Assembly: GCA_004555245.1 (NCBI GenBank) | Contig: SFIS01000021.1 | Coordinates: forward strand, 1 to 37,172 | Length of the DNA: 37,172 bases | Origin: Bacteroidales bacterium | Lineage (GTDB): Bacteria; Bacteroidota; Bacteroidia; Bacteroidales; Bacteroidaceae | Direction of reading: 5' to 3' | In this document: positions 16,996 to 23,974 of the stretch, piece by piece | Numbering within the stretch: position 1 is the stretch's first letter | Layout of the letters: each line of letters starts with the position of its first letter | The notes under the pieces: model-generated | Told to the model about the DNA's origin: nothing | What the model saw: only the letters and a program-made list of their open reading frames with translations | The model's database searches: none | Made by a program: the position numbers and the translations under genes

Positions 16996-18597
16996 TTATC
17001 TTCTTGTTTTTGCGGCAGTGCGTATGAAGTCGAGGAATAGCGGATGGGGCTTCAGCACCGTGCTTGAATATTCCGGGTGGAACTGTGTTCCGACATACCA
17101 TCTGTGTTCCGTTATCTCCACGATTTCGACGAGTTGGCTCTCTTCGTTTCTGCCGCTGCATCTCATGCCTTTCGCCTCGTACATCTCGGCGTAGTCGTTG
17201 TTGAACTCGTAGCGGTGTCTGTGACGTTCGACAATCTTCTCTTCGCCGTAGATGCCAGCCACTTTGCTTCCCGGCACGAGCGTACACTCGTAACCTCCGA
17301 GGCGCATCGTGCCGCCCATGAGTGTTAGGTTCTTCTGGTTCTCCATGATGTCGATGACATTGTGTGTCGTCTCTTCGTCCATCTCCCTGCTGTTAGCGTC
17401 GGCGAATCCGAGCACGTTTCTTGCAAACTCTATCACCATCATCTGCATTCCGAGACAGATGCCGAAGGTGGGTATGTCATGCGTGCGCGTGTATCTCGCC
17501 GCAATCAGTTTGCCCTCTATGCCGCGTTTTCCGAATCCCGGGCAAATTACCACTCCGTCCATTCCGCTGAGTTTCTCTGCGATGTTCTGTTCAGTGACGA
17601 GTTCGCTGTTGATGAAATGAATCTTCGTCTTCCTGTCGTTGTAAATGCCCGCCTGCACGAGGCTCTCCCTGATGCTTTTGTATGCATCCTGCAGGTCGTA
17701 TTTCCCTACGAGTGCGATATTCACCTCTATCACGGCATGGTGCATACGGTCGAGGAAGCTGCGCCATGGTCCCAACGGCGGTGTGTCGCCTACGGGCAGT
17801 CCCATTTTTCTCAGTATGGCGGCGTCAAGCCCCTGGCGCTGCATGTTGACGGGCACTTCGTAGATGCTTGGCAGGTCCTCGCTCTGCACCACGCAGTCGG
17901 TATCGACGTTGCAGAACATTGCCACCTTGTCGAGAATTGCCTGCTCGAGATGCAGCTCTGTACGCAGGATGAGTATCTCAGGCTGTATGCCCATGCCCTG
18001 CAGCTCTTTCACCGAGTGTTGCGTAGGCTTTGTCTTCACCTCTCCCGCCGCCTTGAGATAGGGTATATATGTTAGGTGTGCGTTGACCGCTTTCGTTCCC
18101 AGTTCTCGTTTCAGCTGTCTGATAGCCTCCATGAAAGGTGCGCTCTCGATGTCGCCGATGGTGCCGCCCACTTCGGTGATGATGAAGTCGTAGTGCTGTG
18201 GGTCGTCAGCCCGCATCATGGCATGCTTTATCTCGTCGGTGATATGCGGCACCACCTGTATTGTCTTGCCGAGATAGTCTCCGCGGCGTTCTTTGTCAAT
18301 GACAGCCTGATAGATGCGTCCTGTGGTGACGGAGTTGCCTTTCGTTGTCTTTATGCCCGTGAAGCGTTCGTAGTGTCCGAGGTCGAGATCGGTCTCCATG
18401 CCGTCGGTTGTGACGTAACACTCGCCGTGTTCGTACGGGTTGAGCGTACCCGGGTCGATGTTGATATACGGGTCGAACTTCTGTATCGTGATAGTGTAGC
18501 CGCGTGCCTGCAGCAGTTTTCCGATGCTGGCAGAAATGATGCCTTTGCCTAACGAGGAGACTACGCCTCCGGTGACGAAAATATAATGCGTTTCCAT
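16996..18597 (-). CDS. pyrG: CTP synthase
   Basis: 533-residue glutamine-dependent CTP synthase (UTP to CTP), the last step of pyrimidine nucleotide synthesis. The synthase domain (about 1-270) has FVTGGVVSSLGKGI, KFDPYINIDPGTLNPYEHGE, DLDLGHYERF and EVGGTIGDIES. The C-terminal class I glutaminase domain has the nucleophile C381 in FGICLGMQ and H507/E509 in FHPEYSS. The start at 18597 (METHYIFVTGG) is standard; an extension to 18672 would run into the upstream gene. It lies 32 bp downstream of the purF-like gene, most likely in one transcript, and ends before a hairpin terminator. Confidence 0.97.
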   Translation of the reverse strand: METHYIFVTGGVVSSLGKGIISASIGKLLQARGYTITIQKFDPYINIDPGTLNPYEHGECYVTTDGMETDLDLGHYERFTGIKTTKGNSVTTGRIYQAVIDKERRGDYLGKTIQVVPHITDEIKHAMMRADDPQHYDFIITEVGGTIGDIESAPFMEAIRQLKRELGTKAVNAHLTYIPYLKAAGEVKTKPTQHSVKELQGMGIQPEILILRTELHLEQAILDKVAMFCNVDTDCVVQSEDLPSIYEVPVNMQRQGLDAAILRKMGLPVGDTPPLGPWRSFLDRMHHAVIEVNIALVGKYDLQDAYKSIRESLVQAGIYNDRKTKIHFINSELVTEQNIAEKLSGMDGVVICPGFGKRGIEGKLIAARYTRTHDIPTFGICLGMQMMVIEFARNVLGFADANSREMDEETTHNVIDIMENQKNLTLMGGTMRLGGYECTLVPGSKVAGIYGEEKIVERHRHRYEFNNDYAEMYEAKGMRCSGRNEESQLVEIVEITEHRWYVGTQFHPEYSSTVLKPHPLFLDFIRTAAKTRR

Positions 18598-18629
18598 AAT
18601 GAGTGAGTTTCTTTGTTCCTGATTGTGTG

Positions 18630-20423
18630 TCACTTGCCTTTCTGATGTTGTTCGTAATAGTCGATGAAACATCTGTTTATCATCTTCATGCCGCCCGGGG
18701 TGGGGTAGTGTCCTGTGAAATACCAGTCGCCAGTATGCTCGGGTATGGCATGGTGAAGTCCCTCGATGCTCTGGAATACGAGTTCGACGGGTGTCGTAAT
18801 CTCGTCGGGGCGCAGAATCTCCATCATCTTCCCGTTCAGCTCGTCGGCAGTGAACGGTTCGTAGAGTTGTCTGACAGGGTTGCTCATCTCCGCCACGGGT
18901 TTCAGCAGCTCAGCCTTGCAGGCTTCGTAGGTGTTGTCTATCACGTCTTTCATGCCGCGCTCCTCAAGCAGTGCGATGCAGGCCTGGAAGGCGATGAAGT
19001 CGCCGATGCGGCTCATGTCTATGCCGTAGAAGTCTGGGTAGCGGATTTGCGGCGCCGAGCTGACGATGACAATCTTCTTGGGGTGCAGGCGGTCGAGAAT
19101 CTTTATGATGCTCTCGCGCAGCGTGGTGCCGCGTACGATGCTGTCGTCGATGACGACGAGGTTGTCTTCGTAAGGTGTCACCGAACCCATGGTGATGTCA
19201 TAGACGTGTGCCGCCATGTCGTTGCGTTCGCCGCTGTCAGAGATGAACGTCCTGAGTTTGATGTCTTTCGACACCACTTTCTCCGTCCTCACGTCCTGAC
19301 AGACACTCTTCATGCCTTCCACCATTCCGAAGTATGCCACCTCGGCAGTGTTGGGGATGTACGAGAAGACAGTGTGTGAGGTGTCGTTGCCAATGGCTTT
19401 GAGTATGGAGTCGCGCAGTTGCAGACCGAGCATTTTCCTCTCGCGGTAGATGTCCCTGTCGTTTCCTCGGCTGAAATAAATTCTCTCGAACGAGCATGCC
19501 GCCTTCTCTTTTGCCGGCAGTATTTGTTTTATGATGACCTCCGCGTTCTGTTTTACGATGACGGCCTGTCCCGGCAGCAGCTCTTTTATGTCATCACATT
19601 CGAGGGCGAAAGTGGTCTGGAGAACAGGTCTCTCGCTTGCTATCGCCACAATCTCTTCGTCGTGATAGTAGAAAGCGGGACGTATGCCCCATGGGTCGCG
19701 CATGGAGAACATCTCCCCGCTGCCTGTCAGTCCGCATACGACATATCCTCCGTCGAAGTGTGTCATTGTCTGTTTCAGCACGTTGCTTATCAGAACATTC
19801 TTCTCTATATAGTCTGTGATGTCCGTATTCTCGAAACCTTGGAGCTTTGCAATCTGGAAGTTGCGTTCCACCTCACGGTCGAGGCGGTGTCCCATCAGTT
19901 CGAGCATGGTGTATGTGTCGCTATACACACGGGGGCACTGTCCCTGTCGTGTCAGTTCTGCAAACACCTCGTCGATGTTCGTCATGTTGAAATTTCCGCA
20001 GAGGCAGAGGTTCTTCGCCCTCCAGTTGTTGCGTCTGAGGAAGGGGTGGACATATTTCAGACCTCCTTTCCCTGTTGTGGAGTATCTGAGATGTCCCATA
20101 TACATCTCTCCGATGAAGGGGTCTTTCTCGCGTTCGTTGTCGCAGAGCTGGTCACGAATCTGTGAAGAGATGGCGTTGAAGACCTTCGTGATTGCGTCTT
20201 TCCCGTCGGCTTTCTCACGGAACATATATTCGTGCCCCGGTTCCTGCTTCAGTTTCACGCAAGCCACACCGGCACCTTCCTGCCCCCTGTTGTGCTGTTT
20301 CTCCATCATGAGATAGAGTTTGCGCAGGGCGTACTGGTTTGTGCCGTACTTCTTTTCGTAGAATTCCAGCGGCTTCAGCAATCTTATCATTGCGATGCCG
20401 CATTCATGTTTTATTTCTTCCAT
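18630..20423 (-). CDS. purF: Amidophosphoribosyltransferase-like protein (PurF family, long Bacteroidetes form)
   Basis: 597 residues. The N-terminal class II glutaminase domain has catalytic C8 (MEEIKHECGIA), QHNRGQEGAGVA, GHLRYSTTG and CGNFNMTN. The C-terminal phosphoribosyltransferase domain has the PRPP loop VVIDDSIVRGTTLR (about 420-434). PurF makes 5-phosphoribosylamine from PRPP and glutamine, the first step of purine synthesis. C8 would have to be exposed by removal of seven residues, as for PurF propeptides. It is about 100 residues longer than E. coli PurF, with insertions near the N terminus and in the glutaminase domain; Bacteroidetes often carry such a long form beside a standard PurF, so the exact role is less sure. 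The family call is firm; purF as gene symbol is provisional. Confidence 0.85.
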   Translation of the reverse strand: MEEIKHECGIAMIRLLKPLEFYEKKYGTNQYALRKLYLMMEKQHNRGQEGAGVACVKLKQEPGHEYMFREKADGKDAITKVFNAISSQIRDQLCDNEREKDPFIGEMYMGHLRYSTTGKGGLKYVHPFLRRNNWRAKNLCLCGNFNMTNIDEVFAELTRQGQCPRVYSDTYTMLELMGHRLDREVERNFQIAKLQGFENTDITDYIEKNVLISNVLKQTMTHFDGGYVVCGLTGSGEMFSMRDPWGIRPAFYYHDEEIVAIASERPVLQTTFALECDDIKELLPGQAVIVKQNAEVIIKQILPAKEKAACSFERIYFSRGNDRDIYRERKMLGLQLRDSILKAIGNDTSHTVFSYIPNTAEVAYFGMVEGMKSVCQDVRTEKVVSKDIKLRTFISDSGERNDMAAHVYDITMGSVTPYEDNLVVIDDSIVRGTTLRESIIKILDRLHPKKIVIVSSAPQIRYPDFYGIDMSRIGDFIAFQACIALLEERGMKDVIDNTYEACKAELLKPVAEMSNPVRQLYEPFTADELNGKMMEILRPDEITTPVELVFQSIEGLHHAIPEHTGDWYFTGHYPTPGGMKMINRCFIDYYEQHQKGK

Positions 20424-20505
20424 TTTACGGATGTTTATGTTGTGCAGTCTGTTTCGTCAGCATAATAAACAGGATTGTATCCAAATGCAAATAAAAATCC
20501 GTATG

Positions 20506-20537
20506 CAAAGTTACTCATAATCCGCGACAGCGGCAAA
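20506..20537 (-). promoter_or_regulatory. Bacteroidetes-type promoter of purF-pyrG
   Basis: Minus-strand TAACTTTG (plus 20506-20513) is an exact -7 element; TTTG (plus CAAA, 20534-20537) lies 20 bp upstream as -33. It is about 80 bp before the purF start at 20423. I see no riboswitch-like structure in the short leader. Confidence 0.75.
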
Positions 20538-20620
20538 GAATCTTGTCGTTTGTATATTTTTTCTTTTCTATTATTGTCAAAGAGAAACGAAAATAGATAA
20601 TAATATTGATAAAAACAAAC

Positions 20621-20663
20621 AAATCCGCAAATATTACTTACATATTGTAATATTTGCGGATTT
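20621..20663 (-). terminator. Strong intrinsic terminator, perfect 17-bp stem
   Basis: AAATCCGCAAATATTAC (20621-20637) pairs perfectly with 20647-20663 around a 9-base loop. On the minus strand the stem is followed by a T-rich run (GTTTGTTTTTATC), as in an intrinsic terminator; on the plus strand a shorter TTTTA follows. It lies just upstream of the purF promoter and 440 bp beyond the HAD phosphatase stop, so it probably ends the trhA-HAD transcript. Confidence 0.75.
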
Positions 20664-20699
20664 TATACCTTTTCGTGTTCTGACACGTTGCTGTCTTTC

Positions 20700-20769
20700 T
20701 TTTTACGACAACAGAAAAACAATTATTCGTTTGTTTTTTTACGACAACAGAGACAACAGTGACAACATA
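20700..20769 (-). repeat. Nonamer repeat copies C (partial) and D (full)
   Basis: D has a T-tract (20734-20740) then ACGACAACAG and units GACAACAGA (20743-20751), GACAACAGT (20752-20760) and GACAACATA (20761-20769), continuing TAATGTGTTAAAA. C (20700-20715) is a truncated copy: TTTTT then ACGACAACAG. Both are in minus orientation. The tail ATATAATGTGT is shared with copy E. Confidence 0.85.
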
Positions 20770-20794
20770 TAATGTGTTAAAAACAAAGAATAGA

Positions 20795-20860
20795 AACTGT
20801 CTGGAAGACAGCACCTTGTCTTATGATGATAATGATTAAAGTACTGTCTTCCAGACAGTT
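20795..20860. repeat. Perfect 17-bp inverted repeat with self-complementary arms
   Basis: AACTGTCTGGAAGACAG (20795-20811) is the exact reverse complement of 20844-20860, with a 32-bp spacer. Each arm also folds alone (CTGTC-TGGAA-GACAG), so the sequence can form either one long hairpin or two short ones. It lies between other repeat elements. Function unknown. Confidence 0.85.
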
Positions 20861-20874
20861 CCCCTATAACCACA

Positions 20875-20948
20875 TAACCCCGGGACTTTGTCCCGGGTTA
20901 AGGATCGCTTCGCTTAGTACAGCCTTACAGGCTGATCGTTAATTACAA
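20875..20948 (+). repeat. Second intergenic repeat element, copy 1
   Basis: CCCGGGAC-TTT-GTCCCGGG hairpin (20879-20897), linker with CGCTTCGCTTAGTA, then CAGCCT-TAC-AGGCTG hairpin (20920-20934) and TTAATTACAA. An inverted copy with the same order of parts lies at 37049-37153. The two hairpins and the GCTTAGTACAGCC linker are nearly identical; the distance between hairpins differs (22 versus 53 bp). Confidence 0.8.
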
Positions 20949-20977
20949 GGCGGAAGTAGAGTATATCGTGTTTTATG

Positions 20978-21076
20978 GACGACAACAGAGACAACAGTGA
21001 CAATATATAATGTGTGAACTGAAGCCATTCTTCCGTTCCGTTGTTCTTGTTGTCTCTGTTGTCGTCTAAAAAAAAA
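20978..21076. repeat. Inverted pair of nonamer repeats (copies E and F)
   Basis: Copy E (20978-20996, GACGACAACAGAGACAACA) and copy F (21048-21066) are perfect 19-bp inverted complements, 51 bp apart. F has full structure: CGTTGTTCT, TGTTGTCTC, TGTTGTCGT (21039-21065), then CT and nine A. E continues with GTGACAATATATAATGTGT like copy D. It sits just after the HAD gene and could fold into a long hairpin in its 3' UTR. Confidence 0.85.
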
Positions 21077-21102
21077 TCAACTGTCTTAAGGCGGGGCACA
21101 GT

Positions 21103-21717
21103 TCAGCGCAATGCGTCCTCGAGCACGTCTTCGAGGCGGTTCATCGGCACGAGGACAGACGTCAGTCCCATCCTCTTCCCAGCCTCTATATTCTCTGCCG
21201 TGTCGTCGAAGTATATTGTGTCAGCAGGATTGGCGCCTGTCTCTTCAAGCAGTGCGGCGAATATTCTCTCGTCAGGCTTCGCCATCTGCATCTCATACGA
21301 CAGGAAGACTTTGTCGAAGCAGTCCTCTGGTCTGTAGCCGTTTCTTTGCATCTCATCTACGGCAAGTTGCCATGCGGTGTCGTAGATGTTGCTGAGCAGA
21401 TAGACGTTGTGCGTCTTCTTCAGTTCTGCGATAGTCTGCAGTCGCGACAGAGGGATGTCATCCAGCACGGCGTCCATCGACCACAGTATCTCTTCGTCAG
21501 TAGCGTCAGGACGGCAGAAGGGGCGTATGATGCTGCAGAACTCCGCTTTTGAGCACAGTCCGTTGAGATAAGACATCATAGGCACGCGTATGGCGTCGTT
21601 TGCTATGCAGCCGGCGAAGTCGGGGAAGCCGACGGACTTCAGCGCCTCTGTGTCGCGCTCGATATTCAGGTTTATCACTACACCCGCAAGGTCGAATATT
21701 ATGTTTTTATGTTTCAT
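21103..21717 (-). CDS. HAD-superfamily phosphatase, YihX-like
   Basis: 204-residue haloacid dehalogenase-type hydrolase. Motif I is FDLAGVVIN (nucleophile Asp; the +2 position is Ala), motif II YLLSN, motif III the lysine in MAKPDERIF, motif IV IYFDDTAENIEAG. The DLxxV form of motif I and the FDDxxxNI motif resemble YihX-type sugar-phosphate phosphatases (alpha-D-glucose-1-phosphate in E. coli), but the substrate here is unknown. The start at 21717 (MKHKNIIFDL) is preferred over 21744. It lies 34 bp downstream of trhA, probably in one transcript. Confidence 0.85.
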   Translation of the reverse strand: MKHKNIIFDLAGVVINLNIERDTEALKSVGFPDFAGCIANDAIRVPMMSYLNGLCSKAEFCSIIRPFCRPDATDEEILWSMDAVLDDIPLSRLQTIAELKKTHNVYLLSNIYDTAWQLAVDEMQRNGYRPEDCFDKVFLSYEMQMAKPDERIFAALLEETGANPADTIYFDDTAENIEAGKRMGLTSVLVPMNRLEDVLEDALR

Positions 21718-21751
21718 GTTCTTTGTATGCGATGTTTTTGTCAATCGGCTC

Positions 21752-22390
21752 TTATAGGCTGGTTCTATAACTCAACATGATAGTCAGTATCGCACTCCAG
21801 TGTGCGATGGCTCCGAGAAGTACGAAGACATGCCAGATGGCGTGGAAGTGCTTTTTCTTGTCTTTTGCGAAGAAATATGTCCCGGCAGTGTAGAAGAAGC
21901 CTTCTGCAAGCAAGAGCAGCAGCGTTGTCGTAGAGAGTCTGTCATAGACAGGTTTGGCGATAAAAACAACACTCCATCCCATGATGAGATAGAGGGCGAG
22001 TGACAGGCGGGGGTATTTCCCCATTGCGACAATCTTATATACCGTGCCGCCGATGACGACAGCCCATAGCAGAGCGAAGGTCATCCAGCCGGTCCAACCG
22101 CCCACGACGGCTATGCATATCGGGGTGTAGGAGCAGGCTATCATGACGTAGATGCTTATGTGGTCGCATTTGCGAAGGATATTTTTTGCCAGACCCGGTT
22201 TCAGCCAATGGTATATCGTGCTCGATAGAAACATCAGGAACATCCCCACGATAAAGAAGAGAACACTCATGCACCACTGCCATCCCATGCTCACGGCAGG
22301 CCATACCATCCATATACATGACAGGGCGAAGACTACGCCGACGAGGTGGGTCCAGTGGTTGCCTGGCTCTTCTCTGAAATAATGTGTCAT
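21752..22390 (-). CDS. trhA: TrhA/hemolysin III family membrane protein (PAQR)
   Basis: 212 residues with seven predicted transmembrane helices. The PAQR-family histidines and acidic residue are present: SSTIYHW, CDHISIYVMIACSYTP and FHAIWHVFVLLGAIAHW, probably forming a metal site within the membrane. Bacterial members are called hemolysin III or TrhA (YqfA) and have been linked to membrane lipid and energy homeostasis; haemolysis is not a safe inference. The start at 22390 (MTHYFREEPGNHW) is preferred. It is preceded by its own promoter and followed by the HAD gene. Confidence 0.9.
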   Translation of the reverse strand: MTHYFREEPGNHWTHLVGVVFALSCIWMVWPAVSMGWQWCMSVLFFIVGMFLMFLSSTIYHWLKPGLAKNILRKCDHISIYVMIACSYTPICIAVVGGWTGWMTFALLWAVVIGGTVYKIVAMGKYPRLSLALYLIMGWSVVFIAKPVYDRLSTTTLLLLLAEGFFYTAGTYFFAKDKKKHFHAIWHVFVLLGAIAHWSAILTIMLSYRTSL

Positions 22391-22414
22391 AACGCGTGTT
22401 GTATTTCTTTTTTG

Positions 22415-22445
22415 CAAAATTAGTCATAAATATCCGGTTTTACAA
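22415..22445 (-). promoter_or_regulatory. Candidate promoter of trhA
   Basis: Minus-strand TAATTTTG (plus 22415-22422) matches -7 TAnnTTTG; TTG (plus CAA, 22443-22445) is 20 bp upstream. It is about 25 bp before the start codon. It nearly abuts a plus-strand candidate at 22467-22474, making a compact divergent promoter region. Confidence 0.65.
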
Positions 22446-22466
22446 CTTTTTCTGAGAATTAATTAT

Positions 22467-22474
22467 TAATTTTG
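22467..22474 (+). promoter_or_regulatory. Candidate -7 element for the TRIC gene block
   Basis: TAATTTTG on the plus strand matches TAnnTTTG. No clear -33 element (only a T-run near 22446-22450). If used, it gives a leader of about 180 nt containing nonamer repeat copy G. No other plus-strand match is seen before 22658. Confidence 0.4.
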
Positions 22475-22581
22475 CATTTTGTTAGGAAGGACAATCCTGC
22501 ACCCCGTTTTCGACATCAGCTATATAATAAGGTTTAAACATTATAATATATATATATTGGAGATTTGACAGTCGTTCCGTC

Positions 22582-22618
22582 CGTTGTCATTGTTGTCCCT
22601 GTTGTCGTCCAAAAAAAA
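22582..22618 (+). repeat. Nonamer repeat, copy G
   Basis: Units CGTTGTCAT, TGTTGTCCC and TGTTGTCGT (22582-22608), then CC and eight A (22611-22618). It ends 39 bp before the TRIC start codon and would lie in its leader if the promoter at 22467 is used. Confidence 0.85.
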
Positions 22619-22657
22619 TACAAAAACTAAAGTCAACTGAATAAAACAAGCCATATC

Positions 22658-23266
22658 ATGGAACTCAGTTTCGTCACCATAATAGATTTCATCGGCACCT
22701 TTGCCTTTGCCATCAGCGGCATCCGACTTGCGAGCGAGAAGAACTTCGACCTCTTCGGCGCTTTCATCGTCGGGATGGCAACAGCCTGTGGCGGCGGCAC
22801 CATACGTGATGTCTTTCTCGGACAGAGCCCGTTCTGGATGACGCAATGGGTCTATCTCGCCATCACCGCCGTAGCCCTCGTCGCCTATATCTTCTTCCAC
22901 CGTTTCATCAACCGCATCGCACGCACGATGTTCACCTTCGATGCCGTGGGTCTGGCGCTGTTCACCGTTGTCGGCTTTCAGAAGACACTCGATGCCGGCT
23001 TCTCTTTCTGGGCGGCAAACATCATGGGCATGATGACCGGAGCGGCGGGAGGTGTCATACGCGACATTCTCATAAACGAGGTGCCCCTCATCTTCCGACG
23101 CGACATCTATGCCCTTGCCTGTGCCGTAGGCGGTGTCATCTACACCCTTGCACTCGTCAACGGAGTGTCAGACATCATAGCACAGTCTGCCTGTGCCTGC
23201 TCTGTCATCATCATCCGCATCTGCGCCGTGAAATATCACTGGCAGCTGCCCATCCTGAAAGAATAA
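22658..23266 (+). CDS. TRIC/UPF0126 family membrane protein (YicG-like)
   Basis: 202 residues and seven predicted helices, arranged as two repeated halves: FIGTFAFAISGI...TACGGGTIRDVFLG and FDAVGLALFTVVG...TGAAGGVIRDIL. The glycine-rich GGGxxRD signatures mark the UPF0126 (Gly_transporter) family, whose bacterial members are related to trimeric intracellular cation channels; glycine transport has been proposed for some. Substrate unknown here. It is the first gene of the plus-strand block; the Gph-like gene starts 23 bp after it. Confidence 0.88.
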   Translation: MELSFVTIIDFIGTFAFAISGIRLASEKNFDLFGAFIVGMATACGGGTIRDVFLGQSPFWMTQWVYLAITAVALVAYIFFHRFINRIARTMFTFDAVGLALFTVVGFQKTLDAGFSFWAANIMGMMTGAAGGVIRDILINEVPLIFRRDIYALACAVGGVIYTLALVNGVSDIIAQSACACSVIIIRICAVKYHWQLPILKE

Positions 23267-23289
23267 CCCTCATATACACCTGCTTGCAA

Positions 23290-23943
23290 ATGAAATACTC
23301 CACAGTAATCTGGGACCTTGACGGCACATTGCTCGATACGCTCCCCGACCTTGCTTCCGCAACGAATTATGCGCTGCGCCATCATCATCTGCCCGAACAT
23401 GACATTGACGACGTACGCCGTTTTGTTGGCAACGGCATACGCCGTCTCATAGAACGTGCCGTGCCTGCGGGTGCGTCAGAAAGTCTGACAGACGATGTAT
23501 TCAACACTTTCAAACAATACTACGTCAGCCATTGCCAGGAGCTGACACGCCCCTATGCCGGCATCACCGAAGCCATGCAGACATTACACCGGGCAGGCGT
23601 GAAGATGGCTATAGTGAGCAACAAGCTGCAGCCTGCCGTTGACGAGCTGTACAAGATATGGTTCCGGGATATTGTAGCCATTGCCGTAGGCGAACGGCCG
23701 GGTGTCTCGCGCAAGCCGGCTCGCGACATGATAGACATCGCATCCACTGCTTTAGGACACGATTTGTCAGACGCCGTCTATGTCGGTGATTCTGACGTGG
23801 ATATCGCAACGGCACGCAACGCCGGCATGCCATGTATCTCTGTCACATGGGGATTCCGCAACCGTGAGTTCCTAATCGATCATGGAGCGACGACACTTGC
23901 CGACACACCGCAGGAGGTGGCAGATATCATACTGTCAGATTAG
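23290..23943 (+). CDS. HAD-superfamily phosphatase, Gph-like
   Basis: 217-residue haloacid dehalogenase-type phosphatase: motif I WDLDGTLLDT (both catalytic aspartates), motif II IVSNK, a lysine in SRKPARDM, motif IV YVGDSDVDIATARNAG. A helical cap (about 15-85) makes it a subclass I member like phosphoglycolate phosphatase (Gph) or pyrophosphatase PpaX. Exact substrate unclear. The start at 23290 (MKYSTVIWDLDGT) is used; the longer open frame from 22846 overlaps the TRIC gene and is spurious. It lies 31 bp upstream of the ABC permease. Confidence 0.88.
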   Translation: MKYSTVIWDLDGTLLDTLPDLASATNYALRHHHLPEHDIDDVRRFVGNGIRRLIERAVPAGASESLTDDVFNTFKQYYVSHCQELTRPYAGITEAMQTLHRAGVKMAIVSNKLQPAVDELYKIWFRDIVAIAVGERPGVSRKPARDMIDIASTALGHDLSDAVYVGDSDVDIATARNAGMPCISVTWGFRNREFLIDHGATTLADTPQEVADIILSD

Positions 23944-23974
23944 TCTCCACCCATAGTCCATACACCCTTCTTCC

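Larger units (their letters stand above)
20424..21102. other. Gene-free gap of 679 bp, the densest repeat region
   Basis: Contains the purF promoter (20506-20537), a strong terminator (20621-20663), nonamer repeats C and D (20700-20769), a 17-bp inverted repeat (20795-20860), a CCCGGGAC/CAGCCT element (20875-20948) and the inverted nonamer pair E/F (20978-21076). No convincing open reading frame was seen. The part from 20664 to 21102 is probably transcribed from the HAD gene and may be a long 3' UTR or an RNA gene. Confidence 0.75.

Noticed and set aside
19419..20165. 248-residue open frame on the plus strand
   Set aside because: It lies wholly antisense to the purF-like gene, whose motifs are intact; it has no recognisable features. 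High-GC antisense frames of this kind occur along most genes here.
21103..21717. Inactive HAD because motif I lacks the second Asp
   Set aside because: YihX-type phosphatases also have a non-Asp residue there, so loss of activity cannot be inferred.
22846..23943. 365-residue frame including the Gph-like phosphatase
   Set aside because: The first part is His/Arg-rich and overlaps the TRIC gene; the HAD fold starts at 23290.
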